Assembly (NCBI GenBank): GCA_001303025.1
Contig: LJNK01000017.1
Span: 91,942 to 155,941, forward strand
Direction of reading: 5' to 3'
DNA: 64,000 nucleotides
From: Deltaproteobacteria bacterium SG8_13
GTDB lineage: Bacteria; Desulfobacterota; Desulfobacteria; Desulfobacterales; SG8-13
Below, piece after piece: positions 1-9,174 of the stretch. Under the pieces are notes generated by a model. It was not told the DNA's origin, searched no databases, and saw only the letters and a program-made list of their open reading frames with translations. The translations under genes were made by a program, and so were the position numbers. Positions within the stretch are counted from its first letter, which is position 1; every line of letters begins with the position of its first letter.

Positions 1-243
1 CTGTTCACCGCGGCCATAGCCTCCCAGGGCGATAAACGCATAAGGGTTCTGACTGATCCCGATCCGGGGACCGACCTCGCTGTTTTCGAATTGCTCCCTG
101 AAATATTCATCCAGGATCCGGGTGTGCTGCGTAAGGAAGCCGGCCACCGCTCCTTTCTGAAAAGAGGCGATCAGATCGTCACGCCTTTTCTGCAGCAGGG
201 CGGCGGCATTTTCATAAAGGTTTTGTCGTCTCTTTACCTGCAC
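1..243 (-). CDS. glnD: [Protein-PII] uridylyltransferase, N-terminal part (cut by window edge)
   Basis: The first 81 codons of GlnD, the bifunctional enzyme that uridylylates and de-uridylylates PII proteins in response to glutamine. The visible part ends in the motif IALGGYGRGEQ, which opens the nucleotidyltransferase domain of the family; the catalytic Asp residues lie beyond the edge. The start is a GTG at 243 preceded by GAGGAG about 6 bases upstream. It lies 209 bp downstream of glnE on the same strand, so the two genes that control glutamine synthetase are probably co-transcribed. The family call is confident although only the N-terminus is present. Confidence 0.85.
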   Translation of the reverse strand, partial: MQVKRRQNLYENAAALLQKRRDDLIASFQKGAVAGFLTQHTRILDEYFREQFENSEVGPRIGISQNPYAFIALGGYGRGEQ

Positions 244-452
244 ACCGTTCTCCTCGAATCGATAATTTGACCCACCTTACATTGCAACCTGCGTGCCATC
301 GAGTCATTGTGTTCGAACTGCCTGAATTTACATACACAATAAATATGGCTGCAGGCTGTCCGGAAAACCGGAGGCACTACAAAATTGTCACAAATCGCCC
401 CCAAAAGAAACAATTTTGTATGGGAGTGAAAAAAGCGAAATCGACCGGCTGT

Positions 453-3323
453 CTATGCGGCCGGGAAGAACTCGGACCAGATTCGGGTCACGGCCGCCTG
501 CAGCCGCTGCACACGCTGCAGCGATACCCGGGCAGGCTGCTGCTGCAATCCCAGCCGGTGAGCCATGGCACGGTAGATGAGATAGGCATGCTTGAGTCGG
601 TGGGCACTGATTTCGTTGATCACGCCGGTTTCCAGCAGGGTTTGGATCAGGCGAACATTGTCGGTCCACTCCAGCAGCTGGGGGTGCGCATGGGATGTAA
701 GCAGCACCAGGTATTGGACCAAAAATTCGATATCGACGATTCCGCCAACGGATTGCTTCAGATCAAAAAGATCCGGTTCCGGCTTCAGCAGCTCGCGTCG
801 CATCCGCTGGCGCATTTGAAAGACTTCTTTGCGCAGTTTTTCCTCGTCTCGAGGCACGGCCAGCACTTCTTTGCGAATCTGTCCGAAGTGCTGCATGAGC
901 CGCAAGTCGCCGCCCACAGCCCGGGCGCGTATCAATGCCTGATGTTCCCAGGTCCAGGCCTCGTGGAGCTGATAATCCCGGAATCCTTCGATGTGGCTGA
1001 CCAGGATGCCGGAACTGCCGCTCGGGCGCAGGCGCATGTCGGTATCATATAGTGTGCCGACCCGAGTCGATGCCGTAAGGATATGAATGACCCGCTGTCC
1101 CAGGCGTGCAAAAAACTGGCTGTTTTCAATCGGCCGATCGGTTTCGAAGGTCTGTCCCTCCGCTCCCGCATGAAGAAATACCAGGTCCAGGTCGGAGTCA
1201 TAACCGAGCTCGAGGCCGCCGAGCTTACCGTAGGCGATAACGGCAAATCCCCTGCCGGTGGACCGTTGACCGGACAGCTCACACACCGGAAGTCCGTGTT
1301 TGGCGCTCAGGTATTTCCAGGCCAGATCCAGCACCTCTTTCAGGGCCACCTCGGCGATATCGGACAGGTGATCGCTGACCCGCATCAGCGCCAGTACCTC
1401 GGTGACGTCGGCGGCGGCCACCCGCAAGACGTTGACCTGCTTGAAAACGCGCAATTCCTCCATCTGCAGCTCCAGGTCGTCGGGCAGCCGCTCGAGTCGC
1501 TGCCGGATTTCCTCCTGCAGCGACTGCCGGGATGGAGGCGAGTAGAGGGTGCGTGGATCCAGCAGTTCGTCCAACAGCAAGGGGTGGCGGGACAAAAAGG
1601 TTGCCAGCAGCGAGCTGGCGCTCACCAGGCGGACCAGGTGAACCAGGGAGTTGGTATTTTCCAGCAGCAGCGCCAGGTAGGATACCCGGCCTTCGATGGC
1701 TTTGAGCAGGTCCAGGATACGGTCGAGCGTGGGCACGGGATTTGCGCATTCGCCCGTGGATCGGAGCAGCAGCGGAACCAGCCGGGCGAGTCGATCCCGG
1801 CCCTCCTGACCCATAGACCGCAGGGCCGGATCACTGCGAAAAGATTCGATGAGCGCCAGCGCCTCGCCGGGGTTGTCAAATCCGGCTTCGGCCAGGATTT
1901 TTTCCCGTTGGTCCGGCTCGGATTCACCCAGCCAGAAGTCGGCGGGGATGCGACGATCGGCGTCCTCCGACTCTTCTTCGGCCGATTGCAGCAGCATTGC
2001 GAAGTGGTGGTGGACGATATTGCGGTGCTCCTGCAGCCGGGCCTCGAACGTCTTCTGATCGCTGAAACCCATGGCGTGTGCCAGGCGCAGCCGATCCGGC
2101 CCTTCGTCCGGGACCCTGTGGGTCTGCTGATCGGCAACCTGCTGCAGGCGATTTTCGAGGATACGCAAAAATGTATACGCCTGGCCCAGTTCATAGGATA
2201 CGCTACGCGGGATAACCCCTGCCTGTGCGAGAATCGTCAGCACCTTCAGCAAGCTGCGCTCCTGGAGGGTGGAAACGACTCCGCCGCGGATCAGCTGAAA
2301 AACCTGGGCGAAAAATTCGATCTCCCGAATCCCTCCCCGGCCGAGCTTGATGTCGTTTTCCATCCCCTTGCGGCGAATCTCCAGGTTGATTTTCTGCTTC
2401 ATTTTCCGCAGGGACTCAAAGGCGCCGAAATCGAGATAGCGGCGGTAGACAAAGGGATTGAGCCGATTCAGCAGATCACTGCCGGCGGTTTTGTCACCGG
2501 CGACCACCCGTGCCTTGATCCAGGCATAGCGCTCCCACTCCCTGCCCTGCAGCGCGTAGTATTGTTCCATGGCCTCGAAGTTCATGGCGATCGGGCCGTT
2601 CTCGCCAAACGGACGCAGGCGCATGTCGACCCGAAACACGATTCCGTCGGCAGTTTTGCGGCCGAGCACCTGAAGCAAACGGCGGCTCAGGCGTGAAAAG
2701 TACGCCTCACTGCTGATGTTTTCCTTGTTCCCGGCAGTCATACCGGCTTCCGGGTAGGCGAAAACCAGGTCGATGTCCGAAGAAAAGTTCAGTTCCTTCC
2801 CGCCGAGCTTGCCCATACCGATTACCACCAGCTGCTGCTCGCCGCCGCCCTCCCCCATCGGAGGACCGAAGCGGCTGCGAAGCCATCGGTGAAGCAGCCC
2901 GAGGCTCACGTCGATACACGCATCGGCCAAACGGGTCATATCGTCCATGGTTTCGGCCAGGTCGGCGCGGCCGGAAAGATCCCGCCAGGCGATGCGCACC
3001 ATTTCGCGGCGGCGAAACCGCCGAAGCACAGCGGCCAGCTGCTCTTCGCTTTCAACCTCGTCGGCCTGCTGTTCCAATCGGCGCCGGGCTTCTTCACCGC
3101 TGTATGAACGGGCCAGATCACCGCTTTCAATCAGATCGGCGAGCATCGCCGGTGCCTGAATACAGCTGCGGGAGATGAATTCACTGAAGGGAAACACCTG
3201 TGCGCAGTCTTCTTTGAACTGTTTTTCGTCCGCAAAGGCGATCTGCGCCGATTCGGCCGCATTCTGCAGACTTTGCCACTGCTGGGAAAATGGTTCGGTC
3301 AGTTCGGGCGGGAGAGGCTTCAT
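453..3323 (-). CDS. glnE: Bifunctional glutamine synthetase adenylyltransferase / adenylyl-removing enzyme
   Basis: GlnE adds AMP to, and removes it from, a tyrosine of glutamine synthetase under the direction of PII. The 956 residues match the full family length. Both nucleotidyltransferase domains are seen: GMGKLGG at 169-175 followed by DID at 183-185 (N-terminal, deadenylylating half), and AYGKLGG at 697-703 followed by DLD at 711-713 (C-terminal, adenylylating half). The metal-binding acidic residues are intact in both. It follows the gene at 3343-4137 by only 19 bp and precedes glnD, suggesting a three-gene operon for nitrogen control. Long open frames on the opposite strand here are shadows of the GC-rich codon pattern. 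Confidence 0.97.
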   Translation of the reverse strand: MKPLPPELTEPFSQQWQSLQNAAESAQIAFADEKQFKEDCAQVFPFSEFISRSCIQAPAMLADLIESGDLARSYSGEEARRRLEQQADEVESEEQLAAVLRRFRRREMVRIAWRDLSGRADLAETMDDMTRLADACIDVSLGLLHRWLRSRFGPPMGEGGGEQQLVVIGMGKLGGKELNFSSDIDLVFAYPEAGMTAGNKENISSEAYFSRLSRRLLQVLGRKTADGIVFRVDMRLRPFGENGPIAMNFEAMEQYYALQGREWERYAWIKARVVAGDKTAGSDLLNRLNPFVYRRYLDFGAFESLRKMKQKINLEIRRKGMENDIKLGRGGIREIEFFAQVFQLIRGGVVSTLQERSLLKVLTILAQAGVIPRSVSYELGQAYTFLRILENRLQQVADQQTHRVPDEGPDRLRLAHAMGFSDQKTFEARLQEHRNIVHHHFAMLLQSAEEESEDADRRIPADFWLGESEPDQREKILAEAGFDNPGEALALIESFRSDPALRSMGQEGRDRLARLVPLLLRSTGECANPVPTLDRILDLLKAIEGRVSYLALLLENTNSLVHLVRLVSASSLLATFLSRHPLLLDELLDPRTLYSPPSRQSLQEEIRQRLERLPDDLELQMEELRVFKQVNVLRVAAADVTEVLALMRVSDHLSDIAEVALKEVLDLAWKYLSAKHGLPVCELSGQRSTGRGFAVIAYGKLGGLELGYDSDLDLVFLHAGAEGQTFETDRPIENSQFFARLGQRVIHILTASTRVGTLYDTDMRLRPSGSSGILVSHIEGFRDYQLHEAWTWEHQALIRARAVGGDLRLMQHFGQIRKEVLAVPRDEEKLRKEVFQMRQRMRRELLKPEPDLFDLKQSVGGIVDIEFLVQYLVLLTSHAHPQLLEWTDNVRLIQTLLETGVINEISAHRLKHAYLIYRAMAHRLGLQQQPARVSLQRVQRLQAAVTRIWSEFFPAA

Positions 3324-3342
3324 GGGATAAGGCCCGCCAGGC

Positions 3343-4137
3343 CTACAGCATGTTGATGCGGCCCTGCCGGATCAGGCTCAGCGCGCCTTGGACCTGTTCG
3401 GGCTGGCTCAATGTAAAAAAGGAATAGCCGAACTTGTCCAGTTCTACCCTGATTCCGGCGGTCTGCTTGAAGGATTCGGGTGTTCCTCGAACCGTTATTC
3501 GAAGGGATTTGTCCTGGGGTTGAATTTTGACGGTCCAGAAAATCTCTGGCGTTTCGTCGAATTTGGCCGCGCGGGGCTCATAGCAGAGCTCTCCGGGGAA
3601 CTCTTTTCTGACCTCGGAAAGCAGTTGTTCCCCCAAAGAGCGCATCTCGGCCGGCAGTTCGCTTAAAAACAGTTTGTCACCGGTGGAAAGCGCGTTGGAC
3701 AGCTCGATTTCAGAGGTGTTTTCGGCTTTCGCAGGTGCGGCGGCGAGCGGCGCCTTCGGACGAAATTCCCGGGATTTGCCCTTTCGTGCCGCCGCCGGTG
3801 CAGCGGCTGCGGTCTTCACCGCTCTTACGGTCTCTCCGCTGAGCAGGATCACCTGGTCGGTGCTGCCGATATTCAACAGCCGGCTGGCATTCGGATCAAA
3901 GGTCAGGCTTTGCGTCTGCAGGTCGTAGTCGAAGGTGGATTCGAGCAGCAGCACGCTGAAGGGCCCCGATGTGGAATTGCACTCCCCCAAGGTGGCGGCT
4001 TCCTCGGGTTTCAATGTCGCCTTCCACAATCCCTGTTCGATACGTTTGGCCCCGTCGATGGTGATCGTTACTTTCAGTCCCATAGTTTGTGTCTCCGGAT
4101 CACTGGCGCTGTAAAAATAGGCTTTCAGGCCGGCCAT
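3343..4137 (-). CDS. Hypothetical protein upstream of glnE
   Basis: A 264-residue protein that I do not recognise. The N-terminal part (about 1-105) is rich in beta-strand-like alternation. It is followed by an Ala/Pro/Lys-rich linker at about 106-135 and a second folded part (about 145-264). No signal peptide, membrane segment or catalytic motif is visible. It ends 19 bp before the glnE start and is probably co-transcribed with it, which makes a link to nitrogen control possible but unproven. The ATG at 4137 is the first in frame; an internal start cannot be excluded. Confidence 0.7.
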   Translation of the reverse strand: MAGLKAYFYSASDPETQTMGLKVTITIDGAKRIEQGLWKATLKPEEAATLGECNSTSGPFSVLLLESTFDYDLQTQSLTFDPNASRLLNIGSTDQVILLSGETVRAVKTAAAAPAAARKGKSREFRPKAPLAAAPAKAENTSEIELSNALSTGDKLFLSELPAEMRSLGEQLLSEVRKEFPGELCYEPRAAKFDETPEIFWTVKIQPQDKSLRITVRGTPESFKQTAGIRVELDKFGYSFFTLSQPEQVQGALSLIRQGRINML

Positions 4138-4466
4138 GGTGCAGCGACGACATGACGACCTGCTGCTATCGGATTTTTCTTATCCCATGTCGGGCCTAAA
4201 ATCAACTGCTCAAGAGGGTTGATCCCATTTTTCACAACGCCGGGGCAACCGGTGCCCGACAGCATTTCCTTACACTTTTGGAAATAAAACGCCCCGAATT
4301 TTACAAAAATGTAAGGTCGGATCGACATGGCCGTGACCCCGGCCGTGTCACCGGGGGACGAATCGATCCGGGCAGCCGGAGGCAAACCGGCCGAACACAA
4401 CCATTTGCCGACCGCAAAAGCGTCGGCAGGTCACACGATACCGCCCCGCTGTCTATTGCCCATCAA
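4138..4466. other. Divergent intergenic region
   Basis: Between the leftward glnE group and the rightward amidotransferase. It holds an AT-rich stretch around 4270-4315 with a short interrupted repeat (TTACA and TGTAA near 4300-4316) that could serve the leftward promoter. No gene is seen. The rightward promoter is listed separately. Confidence 0.4.
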
Positions 4467-4482
4467 TGGCACAGCTATTGCT
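4467..4482 (+). promoter_or_regulatory. Sigma-54 (RpoN) -24/-12 promoter
   Basis: TGGCAC at 4467-4472, a 5-base spacer and TTGCT at 4478-4482 match the sigma-54 consensus TGGCAC-N5-TTGCW without a mismatch. It lies about 160 bp upstream of the glutamine amidotransferase gene and beside glnE/glnD. That is the setting expected for a nitrogen-regulated promoter needing an NtrC-type activator. The leader between promoter and start codon holds a small inverted repeat (AGCTCC / GGAGCT near 4599-4618). Confidence 0.75.
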
Positions 4483-4643
4483 AATACACAAAGGCGGAGG
4501 CCTTCCGGGTCGGCTGGCCCGGGGTCGGACAGACACCCCGGGCGGCAACATTGTTCTGCTGCCGGCTACCCGGCCAAGCCAGGCTGCGGTGCCGCAAGCT
4601 CCTGGATCCGGAGCTTTGAGATCCATCGTAGCGGAAAGGACGC

Positions 4644-5387
4644 ATGAACCCGAGACTGCACTACCTGCAGCATGTTGATTTCGAAGGACCGGGAACTATC
4701 CGCACCTGGGCGGAAGCCGCCGGATGCCGGTTCACCGGAAGCCGTCTGCACCGAAATGATCCCCTGCCTTCCATGGAGAGCTTCGACTGGCTGGTGGTCA
4801 TGGGCGGCCCGATGAATGTTTACGAAGAAACTCAATACCCGTGGCTGGCAAGAGAAAAGGCCTTCATCGGTCGGGCGATCGAACATAAAAAAGTGCTGCT
4901 CGGCATCTGCCTGGGCGCCCAACTGATTGCCGACGCGCTCGGTGCCCGGATATCTGAAAACCGGCACAAAGAAATCGGCTGGTATCCGGTATACCGGATC
5001 CCCGCGCCGGGACAACTGCCGCAGGTATCGGCCCTTGCGGACACCTTCGAAGGTCTGCATTGGCACGCGGACACCTTCGAGCTGCCCGAAGGGGCAGTGC
5101 ACCTGGCGCGAAGCGAGGCTTGCGATAACCAGGCCTTTTTGTTCGGCGACCGCGTCCTGGGGCTTCAATTTCACCTTGAGATGACCGCTGAGGGACTGCA
5201 GCGCCTGGTGCAATTCTGCAGCCGCGACATCACCGGCAACCCGTATGTGCAGTCACCGGAAAAAATGCTGGCAAACCCGCTGCGGTTTCAACGGGCCAAC
5301 CGTATACTGAAAGGGCTATTGGACGGCCTGGCCGCTGCAGATGCGGTCGGTTCCGCAAATTCTATAAACGCGATTCAGCCTGACTAA
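4644..5387 (+). CDS. Stand-alone class I glutamine amidotransferase (GMP synthase-like)
   Basis: A 247-residue type 1 GATase domain protein that would hydrolyse glutamine or act on a gamma-glutamyl substrate. The triad is visible: nucleophile Cys89 in GICLGAQL, and His177 and Glu179 in LQFHLEM. There is no ATP-pyrophosphatase domain, so it is not GuaA itself; such free-standing proteins are usually of unknown substrate. A good ribosome site (GGAAAGGA) precedes the ATG. A sigma-54 promoter lies upstream, which suggests induction under nitrogen limitation. Glutamine or gamma-glutamyl amide turnover is my inference from this context. Confidence 0.85.
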   Translation: MNPRLHYLQHVDFEGPGTIRTWAEAAGCRFTGSRLHRNDPLPSMESFDWLVVMGGPMNVYEETQYPWLAREKAFIGRAIEHKKVLLGICLGAQLIADALGARISENRHKEIGWYPVYRIPAPGQLPQVSALADTFEGLHWHADTFELPEGAVHLARSEACDNQAFLFGDRVLGLQFHLEMTAEGLQRLVQFCSRDITGNPYVQSPEKMLANPLRFQRANRILKGLLDGLAAADAVGSANSINAIQPD

Positions 5388-5467
5388 CATATTTCCTTGC
5401 AGGCTAAGCTGTAATTACACTGCCGGCCTCTCGCGGCCCGATTGGCGCCCATCCCGGAAGATAGCGC

Positions 5468-5494
5468 TTGACAAGAAACGAACGAAAATCTAAT
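5468..5494 (+). promoter_or_regulatory. Candidate sigma-70 promoter for the mvhD-metV-metF operon
   Basis: A perfect -35 box TTGACA at 5468-5473, followed by TCTAAT at 5489-5494 (15-bp spacing, five of six to TATAAT) or TAATAG two bases later (17-bp spacing, weaker). It lies about 160 bp before the mvhD-like start in the gap after the amidotransferase. The -10 choice is uncertain. Confidence 0.45.
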
Positions 5495-5650
5495 AGAAAA
5501 CAGCCGCATCCGGACAAAGCCAAACCGGCACCGACCCTGGATATCGCTCCGGGAATTTGCTGCTGAATGCGTCTGCTTTCCCTTGCCGGGAAACGGCGCC
5601 TTTTTTTTCGCTGTCCGGCGGCTCTGACAACCAGACAGGGTTTACGAAAA

Positions 5651-6055
5651 ATGGGAAAACAGTTCATACCGAAAATTACGGTCTTCCACTGTATTAACGT
5701 GTTCGGCGACGGAGAATTTCTGCTGCCGCCGGAAAAGCAGGATGCAGCGGTCGAATTCATCAAGCTGCCGTGTTCGAGTATGGTCAAGGACGTTTTCCTG
5801 CTGCGGGCATTTGAATCCGGTGCAGACGCCGTGCTGGTCCTGGTTTGCCCCGAGGGCGCCTGCCGCTACGTCGAGGGCAACCTGAGGGCCAAAAAGCGGG
5901 TGGGGTGGGTGAAAAACCTGCTGGATGAAATCGGTCTGGACGGCGGCCGGTTGGCACTGTTCAATGTCGCCGCCGATGACGCGGCAGCGGTCGAGCAGAT
6001 CATCGTTCAGACCCTGTCACAGTTGGCCGATCTGGGACCGAGTCCGGCAGCCTGA
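5651..6055 (+). CDS. MvhD/FrhD-like hydrogenase iron-sulfur subunit family protein
   Basis: A small (134-residue) protein of the family that passes electrons between hydrogenase or formate dehydrogenase and HdrA-type complexes. The core CPEGACRYVEGN and LLDEIGL segments match MvhD. Family members usually begin with a CxxC-type cluster motif; here the equivalent segment keeps only one Cys (FHCINVF), and a Cys follows in LPCSS. The cluster may be altered or lost. I chose the ATG at 5651, where family similarity begins; an upstream in-frame ATG at 5567 would add 28 atypical residues. It lies first in a probable operon with metV and metF, as seen in anaerobes that couple methylene-THF reduction to an electron carrier. 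Confidence 0.75.
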   Translation: MGKQFIPKITVFHCINVFGDGEFLLPPEKQDAAVEFIKLPCSSMVKDVFLLRAFESGADAVLVLVCPEGACRYVEGNLRAKKRVGWVKNLLDEIGLDGGRLALFNVAADDAAAVEQIIVQTLSQLADLGPSPAA

Positions 6056-6137
6056 ACCCGCGGGGCGACTCGCCGGAGAAAATCGGTCGGTATCGCATCC
6101 CGCACGGCTCTACAATTTTCGCTAAGGGAGTTGACAT

Positions 6138-6806
6138 ATGATCGTAGGAGAACAGAAATCGATTGCGGAAATCAAAAACATCGTATCCCCTTATAAAAAG
6201 GTTTTGATTCTCGGCTGTGGGACCTGTGTCAAAACCTGTTTTGCCGGAGGTGAGGACGAGGTTGCCGTTCTCGCATCGGCGTTGCGGCTGGCGTTTAAAA
6301 AGGACGGCCGCCGAATCGAGGTGGAAGAGTTCACCGTTGAGCGTCAATGTGAGGATGAATTCGTCCAGGAAAGCGCTGAAGCCATAGCCCGCAACGAATC
6401 GGTGCTGTCTCTGGCCTGCGGCGCAGGCGTGCAGGCCATTGCGCGTCGTTACGAAAAAACGCCGGTGCTGCCGGGTGTGAATACGACCTTTCTCGGCGTT
6501 CTGGAAAAACATGGCCTTTTCACCGAAGAGTGTTCGGGGTGCGGGGATTGCCAGCTCGCCGTGTTCGGGGCGGTCTGCCCGTTCACCCGATGTGCCAAAA
6601 AGCTTCTCAACGGCCCCTGCGGCGGAAGCCAGGAAGGAAAGTGCGAAGTCGATCCGGATACCGAATGCGCATGGAGCCTTATTATCTATCGACTGAAGCT
6701 GCTGGGCCAACTTGACAACCTGAGAGCCTACGTTCCGCCGAAGAACTGGTGTGCAAGCGGCGCATGCGGTCCGCGGAAACTCATCAGAGAGGATCACGTT
6801 CTATGA
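6138..6806 (+). CDS. metV: MetV, methylenetetrahydrofolate reductase zinc-binding subunit
   Basis: A 222-residue cysteine-rich protein of the MTHFR C-terminal domain family. It partners MetF in acetogens and sulfate reducers and links methylene-THF reduction to reduced ferredoxin or another carrier. Cys clusters are seen at CGTCVKTC near the N-terminus, CSGCGDC and CPFTRCAKKLLNGPCGG in the middle and CASGACG near the C-terminus. The last codons overlap the metF start by four bases (ATGA), indicating translational coupling. The gene is preceded by a strong AGGGAG site. It would act in the methyl branch of the Wood-Ljungdahl or C1 pathway. Confidence 0.9.
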   Translation: MIVGEQKSIAEIKNIVSPYKKVLILGCGTCVKTCFAGGEDEVAVLASALRLAFKKDGRRIEVEEFTVERQCEDEFVQESAEAIARNESVLSLACGAGVQAIARRYEKTPVLPGVNTTFLGVLEKHGLFTEECSGCGDCQLAVFGAVCPFTRCAKKLLNGPCGGSQEGKCEVDPDTECAWSLIIYRLKLLGQLDNLRAYVPPKNWCASGACGPRKLIREDHVL

Positions 6807-7738
6807 AAAGCAATTCTACCGGCAGACTGGAAAAGATCTTGACCGGCGGAGGTTTTGCGGTCACCGCCGAATGCGGGCCGCCCCGTGGTGCCGATGCAGA
6901 GGTGGTCCGCAAAAAAGCGGAAGCGCTCAAAGGCTGCGTGGACGCAGTGAACGTCACCGACAACCAGACCGCCATCGTCAGAATGTCGAGCATTGCCGCC
7001 AGCACCCACCTGCTGGCAATGGGGCTGGAACCGGTTATGCAGATGGTGACCCGGGACCGCAACCGCATTGCCCTGCAGTCAGACATCCTGGGAGCCTGGT
7101 CCCTGGGAATTCGGAACATCCTGTGCCTTTCCGGAGATCACCAGACCTTCGGCAGCCACCCCGAAGCGCTGAACGTGTTTGACATCGACTCGATGAACCT
7201 GCTGCGGATGGTTTTGGAAATGCGCGAGGACGGCAAGGACATGAGCGGTTTCGAACTGAAAACACCGCCGCGCATGTTCATCGGCGCCGCCGCCAACCCG
7301 TTTGCCGACCCGTTCGAATATCGCGTGATCCGCCTGGCGAAAAAAATCGATGCCGGCGCGGATTTTATCCAGACCCAGTGTGTCTACAACATGGACCGCT
7401 TCAGGGATTGGATTCATATGGCCCGGGAGGAGGGCCTGACCGAAAAAGTTCACATTATGGCCGGAGTGACGCCGCTGAAATCAGAAGGTATGGCCCGGTA
7501 CATGGCAAAGCGGGTGGCGGGAATGGACGTTCCCGAACCGCTCATCAAACGGATGGGGGCAGTGCCGAAAAGCAAGGCTTCCGAAGAAGGTGTGACCATC
7601 TGCCTGGAAACCATTGCCCAGCTGCGCGAGATCAAAGGTGTGCACGGCATTCATATCATGGCCATCGAATGGGAAGAGATCGTCGGCGAAATCGTCGAAT
7701 CCGCCGGCCTGCTTCCCCGACCACAGCCAGAATCATAA
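6803..7738 (+). CDS. metF: Methylenetetrahydrofolate reductase
   Basis: A 311-residue TIM-barrel flavoprotein that reduces 5,10-methylene-THF to 5-methyl-THF. Family features include VNVTDNQ near the N-terminus, the LCLSGDH segment, GAAANPFADP and FIQTQCVYN in the flavin and folate sites. The start at 6803 is fixed by the ATGA overlap with metV; an earlier in-frame ATG would run into metV. It forms a MetFV pair with its neighbour and probably receives electrons through the MvhD-like protein upstream. Confidence 0.95.
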   Translation: MKSNSTGRLEKILTGGGFAVTAECGPPRGADAEVVRKKAEALKGCVDAVNVTDNQTAIVRMSSIAASTHLLAMGLEPVMQMVTRDRNRIALQSDILGAWSLGIRNILCLSGDHQTFGSHPEALNVFDIDSMNLLRMVLEMREDGKDMSGFELKTPPRMFIGAAANPFADPFEYRVIRLAKKIDAGADFIQTQCVYNMDRFRDWIHMAREEGLTEKVHIMAGVTPLKSEGMARYMAKRVAGMDVPEPLIKRMGAVPKSKASEEGVTICLETIAQLREIKGVHGIHIMAIEWEEIVGEIVESAGLLPRPQPES

Positions 7739-7755
7739 GGAGTCAGGGTCGAATT

Positions 7756-9174
7756 ATGCCCAAAAAGTTTCACATACACACCAGGGAAACCGCACCCCGG
7801 TTTCACCCCGTCGGCAAATACGCCACGGTGGAGTTCAGGGAGAATTGCGCCGGCAGCTGCCGAATGTGCGTGAAGAAAAAATGTGTCTACAATATCTTCA
7901 CCGAAAATGTTCTGCACATGAGCGCCATGCAGGAGCCCGAATACCTGTACACCTGCATGAGCTGTTTTCGGTGTATCCAGGAGTGCACCAAGGGTATTTT
8001 TTCGCGAACGATCAACCCCGACTACCGCTCGCTCGGTGACGATTACTGGCGTTCGGACATCCTGCACCGGCTCTGGTACCAGGCGCACATGGGGAAAATC
8101 CCGGTATCCGGTGCCGGCTACCGCGGCCCGTTCGTCGCCACCGGCTTCGATTCCATGTGGACCGACATGTCCGAAATCGTTCGTCCCACGCGCGATGGCA
8201 TACACGGTCGGGAATACATCAACACCTGCTTCGAGCTTTCCAGGCGGGTCCCCACCTTGAAATTCAACGAAGACATGTCCCTGGCCTCGTCCGTGCCGTC
8301 GATTCTGGAGGTCCCGATCCCCCTGCTGTTTCAACCGCCGGCGGACCTGATCGCAACTGACTCCGTTCTGCTGGCGGCGGCCAAGGCCGCACAGACGATC
8401 GGTACGCTGATGTTTATCGACGCCGGGGACTACACCGAGGCACTGGCCCCGTATGCGCAGCACCTGATCCCACGGCTGACGGTTGATAACTACAAAGACC
8501 ATCGGGCCTTGACAGGTCAAAGCCCGGCCGTGGAGCTGGCCGACGCACCCGGGGTGGAAAACGTTCTCGCCGATCTGCGCGGGCGGCACCCGGAAAAAAC
8601 CCTTCTGGTGGGCATGCCGGTAGACGCCCGGGCCGCAGACCGGTCCCTTGCACTGGCGCAGGCCGACGTGGACAGCCTTCATTTTACTGCGGACAATCAC
8701 GGTAAAGAAGTGGGCAGCGACAACCCGCGGTTTTTAAAAGAGATGATTCGCGAAATTCATCTCAAGCTGGTGGAGCAGTCGCTGCGCCAGAAGATCAACC
8801 TGGTTTTTGCCGGCGGTATCGCCATGGCCGAGCACGTGGCCAAGGCAGTGATCTGCGGCGCGGACGGCGTGGCGATCGACACCATTCTGCTGGTCGCGCT
8901 GGAGTGCCGGCTGTGCTACCGCTGCACCAAGGGACTTTCCTGCCCGGTCGCCCTGGATGAAGAATTTGACACCGATTGGGCCGCCCAGCGGATCGTTAAC
9001 CTGGTCGGCGCCTGGCACAGCCAGCTGATAGAGGTCATGGGCGCCATGGGCATTCGGGAAGTCAGGCGGCTGCGCGGCGAGGTGGGCCGGTCCATGTGGT
9101 TTGAAGATCTCGAACGGGAACACTTCGGCCCGATTTTCGGTGAGAGAAAGGTAGCTGGATTGGGAGTATCATGA
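7756..9174 (+). CDS. Glutamate synthase-related protein with N-terminal ferredoxin domain, degenerate FMN-barrel paralogue
   Basis: A 472-residue protein. The N-terminal region has CAGSCRMCVKKKC and CMSCFRCIQEC cluster motifs (about residues 29-80). The rest resembles the glutamate synthase FMN-binding barrel, ending in a CRLCYRCTKGLSC motif like the 3Fe-4S ligands of GltB. Compared with the next gene it lacks the TGEGGY and YGGTGAAP active-site segments. It may therefore be a non-catalytic or electron-transfer partner, which is inference. It starts 17 bp after metF and overlaps the next gene by four bases. The ATG at 7756 follows an AAGGAG site. Confidence 0.75.
   Translation: MPKKFHIHTRETAPRFHPVGKYATVEFRENCAGSCRMCVKKKCVYNIFTENVLHMSAMQEPEYLYTCMSCFRCIQECTKGIFSRTINPDYRSLGDDYWRSDILHRLWYQAHMGKIPVSGAGYRGPFVATGFDSMWTDMSEIVRPTRDGIHGREYINTCFELSRRVPTLKFNEDMSLASSVPSILEVPIPLLFQPPADLIATDSVLLAAAKAAQTIGTLMFIDAGDYTEALAPYAQHLIPRLTVDNYKDHRALTGQSPAVELADAPGVENVLADLRGRHPEKTLLVGMPVDARAADRSLALAQADVDSLHFTADNHGKEVGSDNPRFLKEMIREIHLKLVEQSLRQKINLVFAGGIAMAEHVAKAVICGADGVAIDTILLVALECRLCYRCTKGLSCPVALDEEFDTDWAAQRIVNLVGAWHSQLIEVMGAMGIREVRRLRGEVGRSMWFEDLEREHFGPIFGERKVAGLGVS

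Noticed and set aside
4245-4262. GGGCACCGGTTGCCC as a leftward sigma-54 promoter for glnE
   Set aside because: The spacing between GG and GC is three bases too short for the -24/-12 rule.
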